Numbered from the stretch's first letter, positions 15,395-25,899 are shown. The stretch: DNA of 64,000 bases from Hypericum androsaemum (GCA_963995505.1 OZ023186.1:3038001-3102000), one strand, 5' to 3'. Notes: generated by a model from the sequence alone, not told the origin. Numbers and translations are program-made.

Positions 15395-15476
15395 TGCTAT
15401 GGAATAAGGATTTTGAGGAAATGCTACTTCTTCTTTTTTGGTTGCTTGATTTGTGAAGACTCTTAGTCTCAATGAG

Positions 15477-17274
15477 CTCTCTATTTATAAGGGAGGATCC
15501 TTTGTCCTTTTCCCTTCCATTCCCCTGTCCAATGATAGCAGTATGAGTCAACGTTTTTTTTTTAAATCTCAAATATTTAGATTCGAGCATTGCCGAAATT
15601 GGTTTAGAGGGTGATTCTTCTTATTGGGTTTTTCATATTTATAAAATTTGAATTCAAAAACTCCTTAAGTAAATTTAAACACAAAAGACGTAAAGATCTG
15701 AACACTATTTTTTAAAAAATTTGGTGAAGTAGACGTATCCATGAAAAAAATATTCTTACGACTAAGATCAATTCTCATTCGTCAATAATTTTTTTATTTT
15801 TTTAGAGGAGTGTATTCAGTATATCATAAAGGTAAAATCCAAACTCAATACAACTAATTTATACCAAATTCGGAAAGACATCTTGCCAGAAGAGTGAGAA
15901 TAAAAACCAACAAATCTTTTGCAGTGATTTTTTTTTCCCACGATGTGAACACGGAATAACTCTTGTGTTTCGCCATATGTATATAGTATTTAGCTGGTTA
16001 GGGCACAACATTAATTGCAATGTATTTCTTTGTAGATACAAGAATTATCAGGCATATTTTGACGCGGGCCTTCTAAATATATTTTTTATATTCTAAAATT
16101 TGTACTCAAATTATTTTTAAATAAATACAAGTCTCTACCACTTAAACAAAATTTTATTTTTCAGTCAATTTTTTTAGGAAAAAGTGCAATTTAATACGTG
16201 TAGGGTAGTTTTCACTTTCAGTTTGAGTGATTTTAAAAATATATAATGGGTCCAATTATTCTAAAATTTATCACTTAGTGAATCGACCATTTAAAAAATA
16301 AGCTTACTATAAATTTTTTTGGTGAATAACGTAGGTGACCAGCACCCATTATAAGCTTACTATAAATGGAAGTCCTATCTAGAGTATTAAATAGCACTTT
16401 TCCATTTTTCTTGAAGCACTGGGAAACAGTACTATCACCTTCGACAACTCCTTCTTGCCTACCCAATTAAATTAGAAACAATTAGTCTCCAGAAATCTAA
16501 AGGAAAGTATGCAAAAACTCCTTACCAGCTAATTTAAACTAAATTAGGAAAATGGTAGACTATATTTATAAGACAATTGCAGTATGAGTCAACGTTTTTT
16601 CTCCTAATGTTTAATATTTAGAGTCGAACACATACAAATCTGATTTAGAGGACGGTATTTCTACTTATTGTATTTTTTATATTTATAAAATTTGAACTCA
16701 AAACCTCACTAAGTGACTCAAAATACGAAAGACAAAAGGATCTGGACACCACCTGTGAGAAAAGTTTGGAGAAATAGAGTATCTGTAAAGATGAGCTCTA
16801 ATCACTTGTATCAACTCTCATTCGTCAATTTTTTTTTCATACACACGTGGCAAGCCACATCATCCTCCGCGCGACGTCATTTCGCAGCAAACTCCGTGCA
16901 GCAGCTCGAGTCCACTAAGTGATAAATTTTGTAAAAAACTGGACCCATTTTTTTGTTTTTAAAATCACAGGGACTAGTGTGAAAATTGTCATACTACAGA
17001 GTATTAAACATCCGTTTTTCCTTTTTTTAGAAGCAGTGGGAAACGGTATTATCACTTTCGACAACCTACTCAATTATGTTAAATCAAATTAGAAACAATT
17101 AGTCTCCAGAAATCTTAGGGAAAGTATGCAAAAATTCCTTGCCAGCTAATTTAAACCAAATCAGGAAAAAATTTCTTACCAGGAGAGTGATGTGAACAAG
17201 CAATATCTCCTGTTATATTTTTGAGAAGTTATCTGGTAAGAGTTGTATTTTTTATAATCTATAATATTCATATT
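15477..17274. repeat. Degenerate tandem copies of the peroxidase 5-prime flank, with MULE-like arms
   Basis: Words from the peroxidase upstream region repeat here. TATGAGTCAACGTTTTTT followed by an AT-rich block with AAAGACGTAAAGATCTG occurs at 15542-15760 and again at 16582-16810. A GGAAACAGT..ATCACCTTCGACAAC block occurs near 16420 and near 17040. Arms of a Mutator-like MITE (GGAAAAAGTGCAATTTAA.. at 16177 and, inverted, ..GAGTATTAAACATCCGTTTTTCC to 17021) flank the second half, with TTTTTTTAG at 16169-16177 and 17022-17030. The copia element at 17275 inserted into this array. Further copies lie at 28249-32310. Confidence 0.65.
15481..15489 (-). promoter_or_regulatory. TATA box of the peroxidase gene
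   Basis: TATAAATAG on the minus strand lies about 90 bases upstream of the start codon at 15394, a normal distance for a plant gene. The same flank, including the TATA-like word, recurs at about 28253. Confidence 0.6.
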
Positions 17275-17844
17275 TGTTGGACTAGGCCCATTTGCACCCA
17301 TTATTGGGCAAAAATGGGCCCAAAAGCCATTGGGCTTTTGGGACGCCACGTGGCCGACACGTGAGCGCCACGTGGCATGACACGCGGGCGACACGTGGTA
17401 TGCCACGTGGCAAGCCTAGTGGGTAGCTCCGCCACGTGTCAAACACGTGGCGTGCCACGTGGCAAAGCTAGTTGATAGCTTCACCACGTGGCGCCACGTG
17501 GATGCCACGTGGCGCACATGTGTGAGCCGGATCTCCCTATAAAAGGGAGAAACTACTGGTGATTATGGTGCACTTTTCCCATTCTGAGAATACACTTCAG
17601 AGAACCTTTTTCAGTATAGTCCCTGTAGTTCTCAGATTTTGCAAAGCAAGGAAACTCATGGAAATTGTTTACGTATCCAATCCGTTTGTGATCGTAAACC
17701 ACCAGTGACAATATCTTGTTATCCGATCCTGTTTAAAGCACGCTACAACAAGTAAGTCTTGTTATTTATTAATGAATTTATTTCATTAATTATGAGGTAA
17801 TTAATTCATGATTATTCGTTAATTATGGGCCCAAATTCCCTTCA
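17275..17844 (+). repeat. 5-prime LTR of the copia element, 570 bp
   Basis: Begins TGTTGGACTAGG and ends CCCTTCA. The U3 part contains the CACGTG array, then a TATA box (TATAAAA at 17538-17544) expected to drive element transcription. It is five bases shorter overall than the 3-prime LTR: it lacks two short segments near 17310-17350 and has an extra GGCGCCACGTGGATGCCACGT segment near 17490. Confidence 0.95.
17340..17515 (+). promoter_or_regulatory. G-box (CACGTG) array in the LTR U3
   Basis: Eleven CACGTG hexamers occur within about 175 bases, most as GCCACGTGGC or GACACGTGG. CACGTG is the established core bound by plant bZIP (ABA-response) and bHLH/PIF factors. The array sits 25-200 bases upstream of the LTR TATA box, where it could act as an enhancer. 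Regulatory activity is inferred, not shown. Confidence 0.6.
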
Positions 17845-17846
17845 AT

Positions 17847-17858
17847 TGGTATCAGAGC
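17847..17858 (+). promoter_or_regulatory. Primer binding site for initiator tRNA-Met
   Basis: TGGTATCAGAGC lies two bases after the 5-prime LTR and is the standard plant copia primer site, complementary to the 3-prime end of initiator methionine tRNA. Confidence 0.95.
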
Positions 17859-18059
17859 ATGCTTATATATTGTTCTGGTTGTTAAATTATTTTTGAAATC
17901 AAGTTTAATTGTGTATATTTGGTTCAAAAATCGAGTTTAATTGTGATTTTTAATGAAAATTACAATCTCGTGTACTTTAATGCAATCAATTTAAAACCAA
18001 TGGAATTAAATTGAAATTTGTCCTAAAACGCGGGCAAAATTCGCGCACGCGTGAAACCA

Positions 18060-18610
18060 TAAAGTACTAATCTGAAATTTGAACGCCGACGTGGCACCTG
18101 CGTGTCATGGACTTCGGTGCAATTTTCGGAAAACTTGGGGATTAATTGGAAATTGTTCCAAAAATCCCCAAATCAAAGTTTAACCCTAATCGGGCGATTT
18201 GGGCGTTTTCGCCCGAAATCGAATTCGATCGATTTCGTCCGAAATCCGACGATTTCGATGCTGGAGATCGACGATAGTCGATTCTCTGGCTTCTCCCCGA
18301 CATCCCGATACCACGTTTGTGGATCGACGTCGCCGGAATCGCGAGATCGAGGACGACGACGGTGGAGAGGCGCCGAACGGAGAAGTGCTTCGCGGCGGAG
18401 AACGGATGGACTTCGGCCCGCGAGGCCGCTACGGCCGTGATCGCGAGGCCGAGACGCGTCGATTGCGACCGGTCTCGGCCGCTGGTTGGCCGCCGTTAAG
18501 CGGTGGTCGTAGGAGGTCGTACGGTGGCGATTTCGCCGATCGCGGGAGAGGAGAGAGAAAGAGAAGGGGAAAAAATCTACGAGGGGCAAAATCGTAATTT
18601 TACGATTTTT
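18060..18610 (+). other. GC-rich segment of the copia leader
   Basis: This part of the leader is GC-rich and CGA/GACG-rich, unlike the AT-rich sequence on either side. It is open in several frames on both strands, including 18102-18440 and 18199-18597 (plus) and 18682-18173 (minus). The predicted products are Arg/Ser-rich and match no family I know. It may be a captured host fragment or a structured leader/packaging region. Confidence 0.4.
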
Positions 18611-19041
18611 CTCTGAAATATTTATACCCCGGTTCGATTCAATTGTAACCGGGCGATTTGGTCTGTTTCTTGGTTGAACCAAATTCGATTTAAGTCAAAA
18701 TTGGGCAGAATTTTATTTTTTGTTGGATTTAATTGGATAAATTATTTTTTGTTCAATAAAAATTCATTAAAAAAAATAAATAAATAAAATAAAAATTATG
18801 AGTTAATTTTTTAGTTAAGTTTTTAAGATTATTAGAATAATTTTAATGACTTAAATATATTTTGGAATAAGTTCTGAAATATTTTGAACAAAATATACAA
18901 TTACCTTTAATAATCTAGAATTGAACAGATCCTTTGTATATGTGTTCATCATTTGATTAAAAAAATTATGTATTTTTGATCATTGGGTAAATATGTATAT
19001 TGACCCAAAAACAATTGACCTGCATATGTTGCAGATTAACA

Positions 19042-19515
19042 ATGATGAAATATAAGACGATTGTGTACTCGAACTTTTGTGCACGTGAAATACGTGAAAG
19101 TATACTCATGTGTCGCATTTCGAGTCGACAACCAAAGGATGATATGTATGTTCTAATGGAACATATAGACAATGTTCATCATACGATGCAGGATTACGTC
19201 TGGGCCGGAGGATACGACCATGGAGAGGATTGGCCTTCCATGTTCTGTGATCTTTTGATCACACTCAGGATTAAGGAAAAAATAGAATTTTTCCTACAAC
19301 CTGAGGATTGCTCACACAGAGATGCACTGGCAGGGTTAGTCCTTTATTTGCAGAATAAAGGACTTCTGGAGGAAATGATCCCCAATCCTCCTATGGAACT
19401 ACGTAGTGGACGTATGATCCGTCGCTATTGTAGTCAGGGATACTTTTATAGTTTTCCCATTCCATGTGCGGTGTGGATTTTAGATTCCGCACCTATCCCA
19501 GTTGTGACTGTTTGA
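19042..19515 (+). CDS. Extra ORF in the copia leader, unknown function
   Basis: A 157-residue frame from ATG 19042 to TGA 19515, between the primer site and gag. The frame stays open slightly upstream, but 19042 is the first ATG; a splice-acceptor-like TTGTTGCAG ends at 19034, so it could be translated from a spliced leader. I recognise no domain. A diverged copy exists in the old element at 34207-34460: REIRESIL..RISSR aligns with NNIRQKILKRHISR, and AGGYDHGEDWPSMFCDLL with AGGYNSGYNWLLMFTDLL. There is no signal peptide and no obvious zinc or nucleotide-binding motif. Conservation between two copies suggests a real element-encoded protein. Roles such as transport or regulation are guesses. 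Confidence 0.55.
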   Translation: MMKYKTIVYSNFCAREIRESILMCRISSRQPKDDMYVLMEHIDNVHHTMQDYVWAGGYDHGEDWPSMFCDLLITLRIKEKIEFFLQPEDCSHRDALAGLVLYLQNKGLLEEMIPNPPMELRSGRMIRRYCSQGYFYSFPIPCAVWILDSAPIPVVTV

Positions 19516-19963
19516 ATCCTCTTGTGTCTATAAATAGTTTCTTAATGTATTTTTGTGTATCTTGTTGAAAGTTTCCATATACATATGTTGTTTTTGGGAA
19601 ACTCTGTTTTATACTAGGTATTCATAGAAGCTTTATATATACATAGGTGTGTATTCAAAACTTCATGTATATCCTTGTATATATATAAATAAAAGGCTTG
19701 TGAGCTTTTTATTTCTGTGATTATATAATATGTTTATTTAATTACACGTGTCAAATCCACTTGTATTTACTATCAAAGAACTTAGAATGATTAAAGTTTG
19801 AGATTAATTCTTGAAGGGTAAGGGGAAACACACCTGTGACCTACTTTAAATTCGAGATTAGTCAAGGACTTTATATCATTCGGAGTTATAACGTATAGTA
19901 AATTTGTGTCGTATTGCTTAGAATGACTCCTTAATATACTTTTTCTTATAATTCCCGTTAGTT

Positions 19964-22900
19964 ATGTCGATTGCTTCAAAATCGATTGTCGCTGAGCTCA
20001 ACAAGGAGTTGAAGCTTAATGGTGACAACTACGATAATTGGAGTATGAAAATACTATATGTGCTAGAAGAACAGGATGTTCTCGAGATGACATATATAAT
20101 ATTAGTTGAACCTGAATCTGGTACCACTGCACAGCATAAGCGTGATTGTGACGCTTTTAAAGCTTGGAAAAAGAAAAACTCTACAGCTCGTCTCATCTTG
20201 CTGAGTGCAATGATGGATGACATTACCAGGCAATTTCGTGTCTATGACAATACAAAGGACCTTTGGGATGCTCTGAAAGAAAGATTCGGGAGGCTTTCAA
20301 TCTCGAAGCTACGTGCTTTGACAATAAGATTTGATACTTATAAGAAACGCCCTGATCATTCTATGCAAAAGCATCTCAGGGAAATGTCAAACATGATTGG
20401 TGAGCTGGTTGAGGCTGGCCACATGCTAAGTAATGAGCAACAAATCCAGGCTGTCATTCGTTCCCTACCTGTGAGCTGGGAACACATGAAAATGACACTT
20501 ACCCATGCTGATAATGTTACGACATTTGACGATATGGCCCGACATCTTGAGCTAGAAGAGGATCGTCTCCTAGCTATTAGAGTACACCCTGAAGCCCACA
20601 TGACTCAGTCTAGTGGTACAGGGAGTAAGAGAATAAGAGGTAAAAAGGGCAAGGGTAAGAAAAATGGAAACAAGAGTAAGGCTGAAAATTCTGGAACTAA
20701 TGAGAAAAGTTCCGGAAGAAAGAAAAAAAGAAAGTTTAACATCAAGAAAGTCAGATGTTACAACTGTCAAAGGAAAGGTCACTTCGCTAAAGATTGCATG
20801 GAAGAAAAGAAGGTACATGAAATTCACTCTGATGTGAGTAAATTATATGTATCTAGTACTGTTCTTCTATCTGAAACTCATCCTATGTGGGTGATTGATT
20901 CAGGAGCGACCGACCATGTAACAAAAGATCGTGAAGCTTTTGTTGATTTCCGACGGTTGCCGGTTGGAGCAAAATACCTTTTTGTTGGTAACAACACACG
21001 AGTGGATGTTAAGGGTATGGGTACATGTAAATTGAACCTACGTCAAGGACGTACCCTATTTCTACATGATGTGCTGTTTGCTCCAGAAATTTTTCGGAAC
21101 TTAATTTCTGTTTCAACCTTGATGGCTCTTGGCTTTCGATTGCTGTTTGAGAATAGTTCTGTACAGTTGTTTTTAGAACATGTTTTTTATGGATCTGGTT
21201 TTAAATCCGGTGGTTTCTTAATTATGGATGTTGATCAGTTATCAAAATCTTGTTTTTCCTTAGTCACTAATGTTCAAACGTCTCGAGATGACGTTATTTT
21301 GTGGCATTCTAGATTGGGCCATATTGGTCAAGATCGCATGAATCGTCTAGCTAAGGCAGGACTATTAGGTAATTTAGATAAAGCTATTTTACCCACATGC
21401 GAACGATGTTTAGAAGGAAAATTGATAAGAAAATCATTTGGTAAAGGAACTAGAGCCACCTTTCTACTGCAGTTAATTCATTCTGATATTTGTGGTCCAA
21501 TGAATGTGAGGGCTAGACATGGAGCGTATTACTTCATCACATTTATAGATGACTATAGTAAGTATGGTCAAGTCTATTTGATTTCTCACAAATCTGAAGC
21601 ATTTAGTTGTTTCAAGATTTTTATGAATTTTGCGGAGAATCAACATGATCGAAAGATTAAGGCTTTACGAACAGATCGTGGCCGTGAGTATCTTTCTGAT
21701 GAATTTAATACTCTGTGCCAAGAAAAAGGAATTGAACATCAGTTGTCCATTCCTTATACACCTCAACAAAATGGGGTAGCAGAAAGAAGGAACAGAACCC
21801 TTCTTGACATGGTTAGATCTATGATGGCTAAGGCAAATTTGCCTATATCATTTTATGGAGATGCGCTCCTTACCGCCACATATGTTCTCAACCGAGTTTC
21901 CTCTAAATCTGTTGCTACCACCCCTTACGAAATGTGGACAGGTCGAAAACCCGATCTAAGCTACTTAAGACCGTGGGGGTGTGCGTCTTATGTCCATTCT
22001 ACCTCTAGTTCTTTCGATAAATTAGGACCGAGAGGTAGAAAGAGTGTATTTATAAGATATTCTGATGTATCAAAGGGATACGTTTTCGTAGGTGAACTCG
22101 AAAATGGACAAGTGACAGAATTTGAATCACGAGATGTCACATTTTTGGAAACTATTTTTCCGAAATTGGGAGACGTAAGTAGTGATCTTACGTTATACGA
22201 AATTGATGAGGCAGAATCATCTGGATCGCTCCAACCGAGTGGGAGAATTGTGAAGGAAAATCAAGTTTTTCCATCTCAAATTGATCCGGTAGTTCACGAT
22301 CCTAGTGTCAGTACATTTCCAAATTCCAGTGGGAGTATGGATTATCCCTTTAGTGGGAGTACTATTCCTGGTTATGATGAATATATTAGAGATGTTTATC
22401 AAAATCGTGAACTTCGTAGAACCAAAAGAACTAGCATTCCACGCAAACGATTTGAGGTTGAATGCGCTGCTAATGCTTTCTTGGCATCATTGAAAGAGAA
22501 CAATGGTCCAAGTGAGATTCTTTTGGCAATCCCACAAGATGAGAAGGAACCCAAGAATGTTTCTGCTGCTCTATCATCTCCTGATAAAAATGAATGGATT
22601 AAAGCAATGGAAGAAGAGATGGCTTCGATGAAGAAAAACCATGTTTGGGAATTGGTTGATCTGCCTAGTGGACGTAGGGCAATTGGGAACAAGTGGGTTC
22701 TCAAGATTAAGCGTAAAGCATATGGCTGTATCGAAAGGTATAAAGCTCGCTTAGTTGCCCAAGGATTCAAACAACAGGAAAGAATAGGCTATGAGGAAAC
22801 TTTCGCACCTGTTGTGAGATTTACATCCATTAGGATAATTCTGGCTATAGTGGTAAATTTAGACCTTGAACTACATCAAATGGATGTTAAGACTGCTTTT

Positions 22901-23857
22901 CTCAATGGAGAATTGGATGAAGAAATCTATATGATTCAGCCAGAGGGCTACATCCAAAAAGGCTGCGAACGTAAAGTTTGCAAATTGATGAGATCAATTT
23001 ATGGCCTTAAACAGTCTTCTAGACAATGGTACATTCGCTTTCATAATACGATCATGTCACATGATTTTAAAATGATAGACGAAGATCATTGTGTCTATTT
23101 GAAATGTTCGGATAATAAGTTTATCATTATTACACTGTATGTAGATGACATACTGTTAGCTGGAAATGACAAGGGATATCTTAATGAACTCAAAGTTTGG
23201 TTTTCGTCCAACTTTGAAATGAAAGATATGGGTGAAGCTAATTACATTCTCGGAGTTAAGATTACGAGAAATCGCTCGAAAAGGCTATTATCTCTTTCAC
23301 AAGAGACATATATCCATAAAGTAGTAAAGCAGTTTAATTGTAATAATAGTAATCCCAAGTTTGTCCCGATTGCCAAAGGCCATCATCTCAATAAAAATAT
23401 GTGTCCTATAACAGCTCAACAGAAAAGAGATATGATAAAAATCCCTTATGCTAATGCAGTTGGTTGTCTGATGTATGTAATGTTGTGTACAAGACCAGAC
23501 ATTTGCTATGCTGTCGGTATAGCTAGTAGATATCAGTCTAATCCAGGTCAAGCACATTGGAAAGCAGTCAAGGGAATTATGAAATACTTGAATACGACTG
23601 CAGAATACTCACTGGTTTATCAACTTCAAGACCTGATATTGAGAGGTTACTCCGATGCTGATTGGGGTGGTGATGTGGATGAGAATAAATCTACATCCGG
23701 ATATGTCTTCATGCTTGACGGAGGTGCTATATCATGGTGTAGCAAGAAACAAAAGTGTGTTTCTCTGTCAACTATGGAAGCTGAGTACGTTGCTTCTGCC
23801 GCAGCAGTACAAGAAGCAGTATGGTTGAAGCTTAACTACAAGAGATGTTCTTGTTAA
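19964..23857 (+). CDS. Copia gag-pol polyprotein (gag, PR, IN, RT, partial RNase H)
   Basis: One frame of 1297 residues. The gag region (about 1-300) carries a CCHC knuckle, CYNCQRKGHFAKDC, from residue 265. The protease active site is D312 in VIDSGATDHV. Integrase has an HHCC zinc module starting near H448 and a D508, D571, E607 triad with the DX35E spacing. Reverse transcriptase shows YVDD near residue 1059 (LYVDDILLAGND). RNase H starts well (GYSDADWGG, then STMEAEYVA) but ends 12 residues after EAVWLK-type sequence, so the third and fourth acidic/His catalytic positions are missing. Translation uses a single frame with no gag-pol shift, as in most plant copia elements. ATG 19964 is the first of the frame and precedes a normal gag start. 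Confidence 0.93.
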   Translation: MSIASKSIVAELNKELKLNGDNYDNWSMKILYVLEEQDVLEMTYIILVEPESGTTAQHKRDCDAFKAWKKKNSTARLILLSAMMDDITRQFRVYDNTKDLWDALKERFGRLSISKLRALTIRFDTYKKRPDHSMQKHLREMSNMIGELVEAGHMLSNEQQIQAVIRSLPVSWEHMKMTLTHADNVTTFDDMARHLELEEDRLLAIRVHPEAHMTQSSGTGSKRIRGKKGKGKKNGNKSKAENSGTNEKSSGRKKKRKFNIKKVRCYNCQRKGHFAKDCMEEKKVHEIHSDVSKLYVSSTVLLSETHPMWVIDSGATDHVTKDREAFVDFRRLPVGAKYLFVGNNTRVDVKGMGTCKLNLRQGRTLFLHDVLFAPEIFRNLISVSTLMALGFRLLFENSSVQLFLEHVFYGSGFKSGGFLIMDVDQLSKSCFSLVTNVQTSRDDVILWHSRLGHIGQDRMNRLAKAGLLGNLDKAILPTCERCLEGKLIRKSFGKGTRATFLLQLIHSDICGPMNVRARHGAYYFITFIDDYSKYGQVYLISHKSEAFSCFKIFMNFAENQHDRKIKALRTDRGREYLSDEFNTLCQEKGIEHQLSIPYTPQQNGVAERRNRTLLDMVRSMMAKANLPISFYGDALLTATYVLNRVSSKSVATTPYEMWTGRKPDLSYLRPWGCASYVHSTSSSFDKLGPRGRKSVFIRYSDVSKGYVFVGELENGQVTEFESRDVTFLETIFPKLGDVSSDLTLYEIDEAESSGSLQPSGRIVKENQVFPSQIDPVVHDPSVSTFPNSSGSMDYPFSGSTIPGYDEYIRDVYQNRELRRTKRTSIPRKRFEVECAANAFLASLKENNGPSEILLAIPQDEKEPKNVSAALSSPDKNEWIKAMEEEMASMKKNHVWELVDLPSGRRAIGNKWVLKIKRKAYGCIERYKARLVAQGFKQQERIGYEETFAPVVRFTSIRIILAIVVNLDLELHQMDVKTAFLNGELDEEIYMIQPEGYIQKGCERKVCKLMRSIYGLKQSSRQWYIRFHNTIMSHDFKMIDEDHCVYLKCSDNKFIIITLYVDDILLAGNDKGYLNELKVWFSSNFEMKDMGEANYILGVKITRNRSKRLLSLSQETYIHKVVKQFNCNNSNPKFVPIAKGHHLNKNMCPITAQQKRDMIKIPYANAVGCLMYVMLCTRPDICYAVGIASRYQSNPGQAHWKAVKGIMKYLNTTAEYSLVYQLQDLILRGYSDADWGGDVDENKSTSGYVFMLDGGAISWCSKKQKCVSLSTMEAEYVASAAAVQEAVWLKLNYKRCSC

Positions 23858-24650
23858 AGTGCGAGATTTTTGATAATGCATGCATCTGTTGCTGCATTGG
23901 ATTTATTTTGTAAATCCAAATGATAAGAAATAAGTGGAACTTATCATTAATCTGTCTATATAGCCTAGAGCAGTTTTTAGTAAACTAAAGTCGTTGTTCA
24001 GTAAAACATCGAGACTGATGCTCTAGTATGATGTTTAATTATGAATTACATGAGCTCATTTTTTTTTAAAAATGAATGAACATCATAGGACGTGGACTGT
24101 ACCAAGTTTGCTTTGTCGACCAATGGATGGGAAATTATTAACTGATTTCTGTTTCCCTTGTGTGAGACCAATTCTGAAAAATATGTTTTTTCAAAACTCT
24201 ATCCTCATGATCCTTAACGTATTTTGAAAATATGATTCTGTGCTGCTAGCTTGGAAAGTCTATGAAAAGGTCATGATTCATTATTCGACCTGGCAAGACT
24301 GACTAGAAAAGCAGGCTTTATCATGATGGAAGAAATACTTATAAAGGAAAAGGTTCTTCATCGATCACATTCCTAAGTTTCGTTGTTCAATGGTGCGCAC
24401 CTATTGTGTTGAAAGTAATACAATATTGAACACGATTAAATTGTTTGAAATCACATATGCAAACAATGGAATATGAGATGAGACCTAGGATAAGGCATAC
24501 CTTATGTAATGAGAATGTCGAGATGCTATCATTCAAGTAGCCCGTATGTGTGTGCTCTTGGGTTTAGCTACGTGCACTCAATGTATGCTGGTCGCACGAA
24601 ATTTTTGGTAAACATAATATGAGACATTGTTGATTATGATCAATAATGTG

Positions 24651-24661
24651 TGAGTGGGAGA
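24651..24661 (+). promoter_or_regulatory. Polypurine tract
   Basis: The purine-rich TGAGTGGGAGA sits directly before the 3-prime LTR start at 24662, where plus-strand DNA synthesis of an LTR retrotransposon begins. The related element has GAGTGAGAGA at the equivalent place (38822-38832). Confidence 0.75.
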
Positions 24662-25236
24662 TGTTGGACTAGGCCCATTTGCACCCATTATTGGGCAAAA
24701 ATGGGCCCAGGCCCATTAGGCCCAAAAGCCATTGGGCTTTTGGAACGCCACGTGGACGCCACGTGGCCGACACGTGAGCGCCACGTGGCATGACACGCAG
24801 GCGACACGTGGCATGCCACATGGCAAACCTAGTGGGTAGCTCCGCCACGTGTCAAACACGTGGCATGCCACGTGGCAAAGCTAGTTGATAGCTTCACCAC
24901 GTGGCGCACATGTGTGAGCCGGATCTCCCTATAAAAGGGAGAAACTACTGGTGATTATGGTGCACTTTTCCCATTCTGAGAATACACTTCAGAGAACCTT
25001 TTTCAGTATAGTCCCTGTAGTTCTCAGATTTTGCAAAGCAAGGAAACTCGTGGAAATTGTTTACGTATCCAATCCGTTTGTGATCGTAAACCACCAGTGA
25101 CAATATCTTGTTATCCGATCCTGTTTAAAGCACGCTACAACAAGTAAGTCTTGTTATTTATTAATGAATTTATTTCATTAATTATGAGGTAATTAATTCA
25201 TGATTATTCGTTAATTATGGGCTCAAATTCTCTTCA
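24662..25236 (+). repeat. 3-prime LTR of the copia element, 575 bp
   Basis: Aligns along its full length with 17275-17844. It carries nine CACGTG sites rather than eleven; one site has become CACATG, and others are gained or lost through short indels. It ends TCTCTTCA before the ATATT duplication. Confidence 0.95.
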
Positions 25237-25899
25237 ATATTCGAGAATTATCGGACCTTATTTATTGAGTAGTTTTTTATTAGTATTATTTATCTAATAT
25301 CTTAATTGAATCCAAGGCAAACTGTCATTGGTAATCGTTAATGTTTTAAAAACTGCGGTCCGACCGGTGGTCAGACCAGTCAGATCGCTGACCGAAAGGA
25401 ATACCGATCCGTTTTCCAGTTAAAACCCAGAGAGCGGTTGGATTGCTCCAAATCCGGTCGAACTACCCAGTTGCCCATCTCCGGTTGAACTAGGTCGGCC
25501 GGGACAGGAAACCAAATGACCAAAAAAAAAACAAAAAAACAAAAATCCTAAACAGTGAAGTGAACGACCCAAAAATAAAGAAAAAGGTCAAAAACGGCGG
25601 AGAGAACTAAAAAAAACAATAATGCAGAAAACAAAACTTATAGAATTATAGCCGCACCAGCCTGTCTTCGGCGTCGCCCACCTCCTCCAGCCGCACACAC
25701 TCCGCTTGTCTGCCGCCGTGGCCTCTCGCACGCCGTCGCCCACGGTCTCCTGCAGTACGATTGAGGTCTGGTTTTGATGCTTGCCCTCTTCAATCTAATT
25801 TCTACCAAATTCAGTGATTTAGTTGGTTGCTAGGAGTTCAAAATTTGTTCTTGGTGTTCGAATGAAATTTTAATTAGCCAAAGATCTTTGATTAACTTT

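Larger units (their letters stand above)
17275..25236 (+). mobile_element. Full-length Ty1/copia LTR retrotransposon, recently inserted
   Basis: Bounded by TG..CA LTRs (17275-17844 and 24662-25236) and flanked by the perfect 5-bp duplication ATATT (17270-17274 and 25237-25241). In order it has a tRNA-Met primer site, a 2.1-kb leader with an extra ORF, one gag-pol frame with PR-IN-RT-RH order (the copia arrangement), an untranslated 0.8-kb tail, a purine tract and the 3-prime LTR. By eye the LTRs differ by about nine substitutions, all transitions, plus a few indels between short repeats, so insertion is recent. The RNase H end is truncated. A diverged relative lies at 34023-39381. Confidence 0.95.

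Noticed and set aside
16178..17021. A single intact Mutator-type MITE with TSD TTTTTTTAG
   Set aside because: The TSD is low complexity and the interior contains flank sequence from another repeat unit, so the two arms may come from different tandem copies. Kept only as part of the degenerate array.
17340..17515. Regularly spaced short repeats resembling a CRISPR array
   Set aside because: Repeats are G-box words of 8-10 bases with irregular spacing inside an LTR; no cas genes, and the genome is a plant's.
18173..18682. 169-codon minus-strand frame in the copia leader
   Set aside because: It arises from GC-rich composition, has no recognisable domain, and the block is open in several frames at once.
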